The translations under genes were made by a program, and so were the position numbers. The notes under the pieces are model-generated. The model was given only the letters and a program-made list of their open reading frames with translations. It made no database searches and was not told where the DNA came from. A stretch of DNA of 11,365 nt from Alphaproteobacteria bacterium. Lineage in GTDB: Bacteria > Pseudomonadota > Alphaproteobacteria > Rhodobacterales > Rhodobacteraceae. The first letter of the stretch is position 1, and the number at the start of each line of letters is the position of its first letter. This document shows, one piece after another, positions 1-8,888 of the stretch. The stretch is from contig JAUHZL010000052.1 of the NCBI GenBank assembly GCA_030425945.1, positions 1 through 11,365 on the forward strand. Direction: 5' to 3'.

Positions 1-1045
1 GGTGGACGATCCGGTCTGGGACGAGCCGATGGCCGAGAGCGAAGCCGACCTCGTGGCCCGGCTGGTCGAAACCAAGACACCCGAACAGATTTCTGTTGCC
101 TATCTTCGTTTGTGGCGCGCCAGCCATGCCGCGCCCGAGGACCTGTCCGATCCGAAGTCGCCGCCCCCGAAGAAGGGCCCGCGCGCGGCCTTCGGACCGG
201 CGACCTGGGTCGCCCTGTCGGTCGGCCGTCTCGACCGGGCCGAGCCGCGCTGGGTGCTGCCGATGCTGTGCAACGCCGGCGGCATCGACAAGAGCGCCAT
301 CGGCGCGATCCGGATCGAAGACAAGCAAACCTATATTGAAGTCCTGTCAGAAACCCTGCCCGGCCTGCTGGGCAGCCTCGACGGCGAGGGCGTGATCGAC
401 AAGGGAATCCGCCTGACGGTGGTCGAGGGCACCCCCGAGCTGACACCGCGACCGCCGCGCGAAGAGCGCCCGGCCCGGGACGACCGGCCGCCGCGCAAGC
501 CCCGCGCCCCTCGCGCCGACGGCGATGCCCCGCGCCCGGCCCGGCCGCGCCGCGAGGACGGCGACCGCCCGCGCACCAGCTACGGCGACAGCCGCCCGCC
601 GCGGCCCGAGGGCGACGACCGTCCGTCCCGGCCTTACCCCAGGCGCGACGAGGGCGACCGCCCGAAGAAACCCTTCGTCAAGCGCGAGGACGGCGACCGT
701 CCGAAGAAGCCTTTCGCCAAACACGACGGCGATGACCGTCCGAAGAAACCCTTCGCCAAGCGCGACGGCGACGACCGCCCGAAGAAGCCCTTCGCCAAGC
801 GGGACGGCGACGACCGCCCGAAGAGGCCCTTCGCCAAGCGCGACGGCGACGAGCGGCCGAAGAAGCCCTTCGCCAAACGCGACGGCGACGACCGGCCGAA
901 GAGGCCCTTCGCGAAACGCGACGGGGGCGACCAGCCGCCGCGCAAGCCGCGCGCGGAAAAGCCGAAGGCGGATGCGCGCGACACCTCGAAGCGCTTCGTG
1001 CCGCCCGGCGGCAAGGCCCGCCCGCCGCGCAAGCGCGACAGCTAA
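1..1045 (+). CDS. DEAD-box RNA helicase, C-terminal part (5' end outside window)
   Basis: This is the C-terminal part of an ATP-dependent RNA helicase; the frame is open to the left edge, so the GTG at base 2 is probably an internal valine. None of the helicase core motifs (DEAD, SAT) lies in the window. Numbering from base 2, residues about 10-50 look like the linker after the helicase core. Residues about 65-143 resemble the DbpA-type RNA-binding domain of DeaD/CsdA-like proteins, including a stretch reading RWVLPMLCNAGGIDKSAIGAIRI. The rest, residues 144-347, is a disordered, proline-, arginine-, lysine- and aspartate-rich tail; residues 218-307 are near-identical 12-13-residue repeats of the type DGDDRPKKPFAKR. 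Such proteins remodel structured RNA, ribosome precursors or mRNA, often in the cold. The family assignment rests on the DbpA-like domain and tail, since the catalytic part is not visible. A terminator-like hairpin follows the TAA stop. Confidence 0.85.
   Translation, partial: VDDPVWDEPMAESEADLVARLVETKTPEQISVAYLRLWRASHAAPEDLSDPKSPPPKKGPRAAFGPATWVALSVGRLDRAEPRWVLPMLCNAGGIDKSAIGAIRIEDKQTYIEVLSETLPGLLGSLDGEGVIDKGIRLTVVEGTPELTPRPPREERPARDDRPPRKPRAPRADGDAPRPARPRREDGDRPRTSYGDSRPPRPEGDDRPSRPYPRRDEGDRPKKPFVKREDGDRPKKPFAKHDGDDRPKKPFAKRDGDDRPKKPFAKRDGDDRPKRPFAKRDGDERPKKPFAKRDGDDRPKRPFAKRDGGDQPPRKPRAEKPKADARDTSKRFVPPGGKARPPRKRDS
653..922 (+). repeat. 39-bp in-frame tandem repeat coding the helicase tail
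   Basis: About seven units of 36 or 39 bp lie head to tail. Each encodes 12-13 residues of the pattern DGD(D/E)RPK(K/R)PFAKR. The first two units lack one residue, and the later ones differ mainly by K/R and D/E exchanges and synonymous bases. The array keeps the reading frame and alternates acidic (DGDD) with basic (RPKKP, KR) blocks. Arrays like this can gain or lose units by slippage or recombination, so copy number may vary between strains. Confidence 0.9.
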
Positions 1046-1067
1046 GCCCCTGCCCTGACAAAAGAAA

Positions 1068-1087
1068 TGGCCGCCCTTGGGCGGCCA
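1068..1087 (+). terminator. Terminator hairpin after the helicase gene
   Basis: A perfect 9-bp stem (TGGCCGCCC with GGGCGGCCA) and a 2-nt loop start 23 nt after the helicase stop codon. Only a short T run (GTTTC) follows, so it is a plausible intrinsic terminator with a weak tail. Confidence 0.65.
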
Positions 1088-1181
1088 GTTTCGCTGATCA
1101 GGCTCTGTCTGTTAACCGCCCGAGTTTCTGCCTGCGGCCTGACCCGCGTCTGGGGTGAACGCATCCACCCCGGAACTTGAC

Positions 1182-1215
1182 CTCCGGGGGACCACTCGGG
1201 CCGGGTCCCCCGGAG
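1182..1215 (-). terminator. Strong hairpin downstream of the DUF2188 gene
   Basis: A 12-bp perfect GC-rich stem (bases 1182-1193 with 1204-1215) and a 10-nt loop begin 8 nt beyond the stop of the minus-strand DUF2188 gene. No T tract follows on the minus strand. It could stop transcription from both sides, as it lies between two convergent genes. Confidence 0.5.
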
Positions 1216-1223
1216 TATCTCAC

Positions 1224-1454
1224 CTAGCCTTTGGGAGGATATGGATCCTTCCCGTAGGTGTTGCGCTCACGGATCCGGCCGTTCCTACCTTGCAGAAACG
1301 CCTCTCCTCCCTCGGAGCGAGCCCGATCACGGGTATGCTCCCACGCTTCACGTTGAGTGTCGAAGACACGAGTCGGCTTCGCACTCCCCTGACGCTGAGA
1401 TTCCCATCGGCCATCATCGCGGGGCGAGGTCCAGTAGTTTCGGTCTTTTGCCAT
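1224..1454 (-). CDS. DUF2188 domain small protein
   Basis: This 76-residue protein carries the whole DUF2188 pattern: an N-terminal WTSPRDDGRWESQRQGSAKP strand region, the middle motif TQREAWEHTRDRARSEGGEAF, and the family's hallmark C-terminal end GRIRERNTYGKDPYPPKG. The biochemical role of the family is unknown; members are small, soluble and common in bacteria. The ATG at 1454 was chosen because AAGGA lies 8 nt upstream and the domain begins there; a TTG 48 nt further upstream would add residues unlike the family. No signal peptide or membrane segment is visible. It stands alone, convergent with the helicase gene and co-directional with nrdJ upstream, separated from it by a hairpin. The DNA here and just upstream has lower GC (about 48-60%) than the neighbours, which may mean horizontal acquisition. 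Confidence 0.85.
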   Translation of the reverse strand: MAKDRNYWTSPRDDGRWESQRQGSAKPTRVFDTQREAWEHTRDRARSEGGEAFLQGRNGRIRERNTYGKDPYPPKG

Positions 1455-1624
1455 TGCAAGAATCCTTACTTTCCACAGCTTGCGACAGACTCTTGGTGAC
1501 AAGTCTGTGGGCTTCTCAGCATGCTATTGATCCGCGACTCCGACCATGATCTCAATTTCAGTCTCGACCCATCCGGGCCGAACCCGCTTGTCCCGCAGCA
1601 TGCTCAATCGGTTCGGGAGAGGCC
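1455..1624. other. Non-coding spacer upstream of the DUF2188 gene
   Basis: No convincing gene lies here. The stretch should contain the promoter of the minus-strand DUF2188 gene, but I see no clear -35/-10 pair. Two short repeats stand out: the palindromic octamer AGCATGCT inside CAGCATGCT at 1517-1525 and 1596-1604, and CTCAATTTC at 1551-1559 and again at 1657-1665. Confidence 0.4.
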
Positions 1625-1652
1625 GGGGATCGGTGTTGGCGCACCGATCCCC
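1625..1652 (-). terminator. Hairpin after nrdJ
   Basis: A perfect 11-bp inverted repeat (GGGGATCGGTG with CACCGATCCCC) and a 6-nt loop begin 14 nt past the nrdJ stop codon. No T run follows on the minus strand. Its position makes it the likely transcript end for nrdJ, or an mRNA-stabilising 3' stem. Confidence 0.55.
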
Positions 1653-1666
1653 AACCCTCAATTTCT

Positions 1667-5314
<3,648 letters not shown>

Positions 5315-5490
5315 GGCGCTGCCCCGTCGGCTTCAGTGTCATTCCCTGGTTGTCCCGGTGTCGTCAGGGTGTGGACGCACCGGCGGCCGGCGACGGGGGC
5401 TAAACGCACCGCGGGGACGCAATTGGAGAACGCGGTTGCCTGCACCACGGCCCAAGACTGCTCGACAAAATGGTCTGTCCCTGCGGCGAG

Positions 5491-5506
5491 GTTCTATATG
5501 TAGTGG
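5491..5506 (-). promoter_or_regulatory. NrdR-box-like site 1
   Basis: Minus strand CCACTACATATAGAAC. The centre matches the near-palindromic NrdR consensus (acaCwAtATaTwGtgt) at nine of the ten core positions. NrdR is the ATP-cone/zinc-finger repressor of ribonucleotide reductase genes, and its boxes commonly overlap the core promoter; here the box includes the candidate -10 TATAGA. The nrdR gene itself is not in the window. Confidence 0.65.
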
Positions 5507-5546
5507 CCCCGCTTTCGACAGGCCCAATCTGTCCCAAAGGCGGGGG
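5507..5546. repeat. Imperfect inverted repeat next to NrdR box 1
   Basis: CCCCGCTTT (5507-5515) pairs with AAAGGCGGGG (5536-5545) with one bulged G, and GACAG (5517-5521) pairs with CTGTC (5529-5533), separated by a one/two-base internal loop and a 7-nt apical loop. It lacks a T tract, so it is unlikely to be a terminator. It lies directly upstream of, and partly over, the putative -35 of the nrdJ promoter. Confidence 0.5.
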
Positions 5547-5587
5547 GAGGGTCAACTCGATTATTACCGTATGTGACAGGTTTTTAA

Positions 5588-5641
5588 ACTTGACCCACAA
5601 CATATAGCGTTTTCCCGGATCTGTCCCCAACTCAACCCACA
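5588..5641. repeat. Direct repeat ACTTGACCCACA / ACTCAACCCACA, 42 bp apart
   Basis: Two 12-bp copies at 5588-5599 and 5630-5641 match at 10 of 12 positions and are offset by 42 bp, four helical turns. The TTGACCC of the first copy also has an inverted partner, GGGTCAA, at 5549-5555, offset by 41 bp. The same-face spacing suggests binding of one protein at several sites. Confidence 0.4.
5595..5610 (+). promoter_or_regulatory. NrdR-box-like site 2
   Basis: Plus strand CCACAACATATAGCGT shares the core C(T/A)ACATATAG with site 1. The two centres are 104 bp apart, close to ten helical turns, much further than the roughly three turns usual for paired NrdR boxes. Sharing the same core in opposite orientation makes a chance match less likely. 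Confidence 0.6.
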
Positions 5642-5665
5642 GTTGCCGCGCGAAGGACGAAGCCC

Positions 5666-5674
5666 TGTGGATAA
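5666..5674 (-). promoter_or_regulatory. Consensus DnaA box
   Basis: The minus strand reads TTATCCACA, an exact match to the strong DnaA box consensus. It lies about 350 bp upstream of the nrdJ start and just beyond the end of the ornithine cyclodeaminase gene. The nearby TGTGGGT motifs are at best weak DnaA-like sites. E. coli nrdAB is known to be under DnaA influence through upstream boxes, so a regulatory role here is plausible but unproven. Confidence 0.55.
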
Positions 5675-5695
5675 GCCCCGGGTTTCCGGTCGCTT

Positions 5696-6772
5696 TCAGG
5701 GCCTCGCAAGTTGCGAATCGACAGCTCCCCCGGCCCGCCGCAGCATCCCGAAGAGGTCCTTCGGATCGTCCGGATCGGCCAGCATGTCGAGGGGCTGGAA
5801 GAAGCCCGTCTCCTCCGCCGCCGCGGCCAGCCAGGTGAGCGCGCTGAAATCCTCGGTCGCGAATCCCACCGAGTCGAAGAGCGTGGTCTCCGATGCGCTC
5901 CGCCGCCCGGGCATCTCGCCCGCGATCACACGCCAGAGCTCGGTCACCGGGTGGTCCGGCGCCAGTTGCTGGATCTCGCCTTCGATCCGGGTCTGGGGCG
6001 GGTATTCGACGAAGATCGAGGACCGGTGCAGGATGCCCGGCGCCAGCTCGGTCTTGCCGGGACAGTCGCCCCCGATCGCGTTCAGATGCACCCCCTGCCC
6101 CACCATGTTGTCGGACAGGATCACCGCCTGCCGCTTGTCCGCCGTGCAGGTGGTCAGGATCTGCGCCCCGGCAATCGCCGCCTCGGCACTCGAAGCGCGC
6201 AGGATCTCGAGACCACTATCGCGCAGGTTGTGGGCCACCTTGTCCATCGCCGCCGGATCGATGTCCCAAAGCTGGACCCGGGCGATGCCCGCGCATTCGG
6301 CCATGGCAAGGCACTGGAACTCGGCCTGTGCCCCGCAGCCGATCATCGCCATCACGCGCGCATCCTTGGGCGCAAGATGCCGCGCCGCCACCGCGCTGGT
6401 CGCCGCCGTGCGCAACGCCGTCAGCAGGGTCATCTCGCTCAGAAGCACCGGATACCCGGTATCGACCCGCGCCAGCACCCCGAACGCGGTGACCGTCTGC
6501 GCGCCGCGGCGCGGGTTGCCGGGATGCCCGTTCACGTATTTGAACCCGTAGCGCACCCCGTCCGAGGTCGGCATCAGCTCGATCACCCCACCCGGCGAAT
6601 GGCTGGCAACGCGCGGCGTCTTGTCGAAGCTCTCCCAGCGCCGGAAGTCGGCCTCGATCGCGTCGGCCATCTCGGCCAGTACGCGGCGGACCCCCTTGGC
6701 GTTCACGATCCGCATCATGTCGGCGACGCTGACGAAGGGCACGAGGGCAAGGGCGGACGGGGACGAAGCCAT
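5696..6772 (-). CDS. ocd: Ornithine cyclodeaminase
   Basis: Converts L-ornithine to L-proline and ammonia through an NAD-dependent internal redox cycle, in the cytoplasm. The 358-residue protein has the features of the ornithine cyclodeaminase/mu-crystallin family: substrate-side lysine in GFKYVNGHPGNPRRG (K78), the Rossmann nucleotide-binding turn MIGCGAQAEFQ (143-153) with the acidic LWDID at 168-172, and the true-ornithine-cyclodeaminase motif NAIGGDCPGKTEL (231-243), whose D236 corresponds to the catalytic aspartate. That motif argues against alanine dehydrogenase or ketimine reductase relatives. The ATG is 1 nt after the arginase stop (TGA C ATG), with GGAG 8 nt upstream inside the arginase gene, so the two are translationally coupled. 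Together they form the route from arginine to proline. The C-terminus appears complete. Confidence 0.95.
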   Translation of the reverse strand: MASSPSALALVPFVSVADMMRIVNAKGVRRVLAEMADAIEADFRRWESFDKTPRVASHSPGGVIELMPTSDGVRYGFKYVNGHPGNPRRGAQTVTAFGVLARVDTGYPVLLSEMTLLTALRTAATSAVAARHLAPKDARVMAMIGCGAQAEFQCLAMAECAGIARVQLWDIDPAAMDKVAHNLRDSGLEILRASSAEAAIAGAQILTTCTADKRQAVILSDNMVGQGVHLNAIGGDCPGKTELAPGILHRSSIFVEYPPQTRIEGEIQQLAPDHPVTELWRVIAGEMPGRRSASETTLFDSVGFATEDFSALTWLAAAAEETGFFQPLDMLADPDDPKDLFGMLRRAGGAVDSQLARP

Positions 6773-6773
6773 G

Positions 6774-7703
6774 TCAGAAACTCCGGGTCGGACGGTCGAG
6801 AACGGTGCGGCCGAAGAGCGACGCCGCCAGGTCCACCAGCAGCCGCGCCGTGCGGCCCCGGTCGTCGAGGAACGGGTTCAGCTCCACCAGATCCAGCGCC
6901 GCCACCCGCCCTGCATCGCAGAGCATCTCCATGATCAGGTGCGCCTCGCGGAAGGTCGCCCCGCCCGGCACCGTGGTGCCGACCGCCGGCGCGATACCGG
7001 GGTCGAGGAAATCGACGTCGAGCGAAACGTGGATCAGGCCGTCCTCGGCCTCGACCCGGTCGAGAAAATCGCGCAGGCAGGCCACGACGCCCCGCTCGTC
7101 GAGCGCGCGCATGTCGTGGGTCGAGACCGGCAGCCGCGCCAGCGCGGCCCGTTCCGGCGGATCGACCGAGCGCAACCCGATCATCCCCACCCGCTGGGGC
7201 GGCACCACGGCGGGCGGCGGCGGATAGAGCCCCGCGAACCCGTCCTGCCCGGTGAAATAGGCGACCGGACAGCCGTGCAGGTTGCCCGAGATCGTCGTTT
7301 CCGGCGTGTTCAGGTCGGCATGGGCGTCGAGCCACAGCACGAACAGCGGCCGCCCCCGCGCCGCCACCGCCCGCGCCACCCCCGGCACCGTGCCGCCCGA
7401 CAGCGCGTGATCGCCGCCGAGGAACACCGGAACCGTGTCGCGCGCCGCTGCCTCGGCCGCGTCCGCGATGGCCGCGGTCCAGGCCACCACGCCGGGCAAG
7501 TCGTGCAGATGCGCCGGTGCGCCCGCCACGTCAGCCCCCGCGCCCGGCCCCACGTTGCCGAGGTCGCGCACCCGGTGCCCCAACCCGGCGAGGCTCTCAC
7601 CCAGCCCCGCGGTGCGCAGCGCATCCGGCCCCATCAGGCAGCCGCGCACCCGCGTGCCAGCCTGCATGGGAATGCCAACGAGGGAAATGTCGCGCCGGTC
7701 CAT
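6774..7703 (-). CDS. rocF: Arginase
   Basis: Hydrolyses L-arginine to L-ornithine and urea with a two-manganese centre. All ureohydrolase signatures are present in this 309-residue protein: GGDH (96-99), DAHAD (126-130), SGNLHG (139-144) and SLDVDFLDP (227-235), supplying the metal ligands H99, D126, H128, D130, D229 and D231. E274 in DLVELNP fits the conserved late glutamate. The length is usual for bacterial arginase rather than agmatinase, and the neighbouring ornithine cyclodeaminase supports arginase activity. The ATG at 7703 has AGGAG 5 nt upstream. It is the first gene of a two-gene operon and is transcribed away from the Lrp/AsnC regulator across a 127-bp shared spacer. Other symbols in use are argI and arcA; rocF is a family label only. 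Confidence 0.95.
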   Translation of the reverse strand: MDRRDISLVGIPMQAGTRVRGCLMGPDALRTAGLGESLAGLGHRVRDLGNVGPGAGADVAGAPAHLHDLPGVVAWTAAIADAAEAAARDTVPVFLGGDHALSGGTVPGVARAVAARGRPLFVLWLDAHADLNTPETTISGNLHGCPVAYFTGQDGFAGLYPPPPAVVPPQRVGMIGLRSVDPPERAALARLPVSTHDMRALDERGVVACLRDFLDRVEAEDGLIHVSLDVDFLDPGIAPAVGTTVPGGATFREAHLIMEMLCDAGRVAALDLVELNPFLDDRGRTARLLVDLAASLFGRTVLDRPTRSF

Positions 7704-7830
7704 CGGGGTCTCCTGTCGCCTGTCGGGGCGCAGTCTGCCGATCTGTCTGTCAGGCGGGATGACGCGGATTGCACAAATCGCGCGCCCGATCCATCATTTC
7801 GCACCCCTGACCTGACAGATTGCCAAGGCG
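7704..7830. promoter_or_regulatory. Divergent promoter region between arginase and Lrp-type regulator
   Basis: This 127-bp spacer must hold promoters for both directions. Two inverted elements are visible: TGTCAGG (7748-7754) with CCTGACA (7811-7817), whose arms are 63 bp apart (six turns), and a short palindrome GATT-GCACA-AATC (7767-7779) close to the midpoint between them. Short imperfect palindromes repeated on one DNA face are what Lrp/AsnC proteins usually bind. A weak candidate promoter for the regulator is TTGCAC (7769-7774) with CATCAT (7792-7797), 17 bp apart, which would be covered by the central palindrome. Confidence 0.45.
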
Positions 7831-8262
7831 ATGACCGACCTCGACGACACCGACCGCGCGCTGATCGCGCTCCTGACCCGCGACGCGCGCCAGCCCGTGA
7901 CCTCGCTCGCGGCCAGCCTCGGCATCGCGCGGGCGACGGTGCAGGCCCGCCTCGACCGGCTGCGCGCGCGCGGCATCATCCGGCGCTTCACCGTCGAGCT
8001 TGCCGAGGGCCCAGGCACGCCCCCCGTCGCCGCCATCATGCTGATCGAGCTGAAAGGCGCGATGTCCCGGCAGGTGATCCGCGCGCTCGGCCGGATGCCC
8101 GAGGTGGTCTCGCTGCACTCCACCAACGGCGCCTGGGACCTCGTCGCGCGGATCGAGACCGACACCCTCCCCGCCTTCGACCGCGTCCTCCGCCAGGTCC
8201 GCGAGGTGCCGGGCGTCACCAACAGCCAGACCTGCCTGCTGCTGGACGAGGCACGGGGGTGA
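7831..8262 (+). CDS. Lrp/AsnC family transcriptional regulator
   Basis: A 143-residue regulator with the usual two parts. Residues 4-55 form the AsnC-type winged helix-turn-helix (LDDTDRALIALLTRDARQPV, then LAASLGIARATVQARLDRLR as the recognition helix region). Residues about 65-138 form the ligand-binding, oligomerising RAM domain, with the typical GAWDLVARIETD segment. An in-frame TGA 16 nt upstream excludes a longer protein; the ribosome-binding site (AAGG) is close to the ATG and weak. Its position, divergent from arginase and ornithine cyclodeaminase, makes it the probable arginine- or ornithine-responsive controller of those genes; that is inference from layout. It is not the global Lrp by any evidence here. 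It is followed by AT-richer DNA. Confidence 0.93.
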   Translation: MTDLDDTDRALIALLTRDARQPVTSLAASLGIARATVQARLDRLRARGIIRRFTVELAEGPGTPPVAAIMLIELKGAMSRQVIRALGRMPEVVSLHSTNGAWDLVARIETDTLPAFDRVLRQVREVPGVTNSQTCLLLDEARG

Positions 8263-8380
8263 GGGGCAGTAGCTATTGCAAGCCGACGGGAAACTTGGGA
8301 TCTCTCGAACTCACGAAAGCAAGACTCAATTACTGTGTCTGACAGATCGGCGGCGAAGCAACGAAACCAGATCAGCGAGT

Positions 8381-8686
8381 CTACGAGTTACATGCGTCAT
8401 ACCAAGATCTAATAGCTCTCGTTATCGTTGAAAGCGCAAGGCCAGTCGACAGACCTGAACCAACTAGAGCAAAGCTTTCTTTGAACAGGACAGAAGCGTC
8501 CCCGAGAGGAATAAACTCATACCTTCCGCTGCTGCAGTCATCAGTAGGATCGTCCAAAATGACCCTCCAGGTACCGACTACTTCCCCTTCACGGCTAATC
8601 ACGTCACCCTGCGAAAGAGCAGAATCATATCCACGCTCGGCCCAATCACTGTGCCCAACGAAATTAATTGGAAAAATCAGGTCCAT
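8381..8686 (-). CDS. Small hypothetical protein in AT-richer DNA
   Basis: A 101-residue open frame that I do not recognise with confidence. It starts MDLIFPINFVGHSDWAERGY, continues with a strand-rich stretch (GDVISREGEVVGTWRVILDD, then YEFIPLG) and ends with an amphipathic helix-like segment SRAIRSWYDACNS-type tail. Two cysteines (one in DDCSSG, one near the end) are present. There is no signal peptide or strong membrane segment. The start at 8686 is preceded by AAGGG 8 nt upstream, which supports real translation. GC here is about 45-48%, against about 70% in the neighbouring Lrp-type gene, pointing to acquisition by transfer. It lies convergent to the regulator gene and downstream of tRNA-Pro on the same strand. 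It could be a spurious frame, but the amino-acid composition is balanced and protein-like. Confidence 0.6.
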   Translation of the reverse strand: MDLIFPINFVGHSDWAERGYDSALSQGDVISREGEVVGTWRVILDDPTDDCSSGRYEFIPLGDASVLFKESFALVGSGLSTGLALSTITRAIRSWYDACNS

Positions 8687-8739
8687 TTTCCATACCCTTT
8701 TTTATGCACCAACATAATTTAGGCGCAGGTATCATGGCC

Positions 8740-8768
8740 AAAAAGAAGCGAGAGTGCAAAACACCGCT
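8740..8768 (-). terminator. Probable terminator of the tRNA-Pro transcript
   Basis: On the minus strand, 3 nt after the CCA end of the tRNA, AGCG-GTG pairs with CAC-CGCT around a TTTTG loop with a 3-nt bulge, followed at once by TCTTTTT. The T tract is good, while the bulged 7-bp stem is modest. Confidence 0.5.
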
Positions 8769-8771
8769 CCA

Positions 8772-8848
<77 letters not shown>

Positions 8849-8888
8849 ACGAGACGGGCTTAGCGGGCCGCGCGGGGAAAGGGAAGCC

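Larger units (their letters stand above)
5315..5695 (-). promoter_or_regulatory. nrdJ upstream regulatory region (381 bp, no gene)
   Basis: The region lies between the nrdJ start and the 3' end of the ornithine cyclodeaminase gene, both on the minus strand. It holds two NrdR-box-like palindromes (5491-5506 and 5595-5610), an exact DnaA box (5666-5674), three copies of TCTGTCCC (5474-5481, 5528-5535, 5620-5627), a 12-bp direct repeat 42 bp apart (5588-5599, 5630-5641) and a long imperfect hairpin (5507-5546). A possible minus-strand promoter is TATAGA as -10, inside the first NrdR box, with CTGTCG 17 bp upstream. That would leave a leader of roughly 170 nt. I looked for a cobalamin riboswitch, because the enzyme needs B12, and saw no B12-box-like sequence. 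Confidence 0.7.

Noticed and set aside
653..922. Tandem repeats in the helicase gene as a CRISPR-like array
   Set aside because: The repeats are contiguous without unique spacers, stay in frame and encode a regular peptide pattern.
5315..5695. Cobalamin riboswitch upstream of the B12-dependent reductase
   Set aside because: I looked for the B12 box and its conserved flanking stems on the minus strand and saw none. A covariance-model search for the cobalamin riboswitch would settle this.
5711..6934. 407-codon plus-strand frame opposite ornithine cyclodeaminase
   Set aside because: Shadow of the real minus-strand gene, with no domain and biased composition.
8250..8275. Possible att-like direct repeat of the tRNA-Pro 3' end (GGGGCGAGAGG against GGGGTGAGGGG)
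   Set aside because: Only 9 of 11 bases match in GC-rich sequence, and the copy overlaps the end of the regulator gene; this is too weak to call an attachment site.
6621..8342. 573-codon plus-strand frame across ocd, arginase and the regulator
   Set aside because: It lies antisense to two certain genes and then runs out of frame through the Lrp-type gene. Its arginine-, proline- and histidine-rich composition is typical of GC-rich shadow frames.
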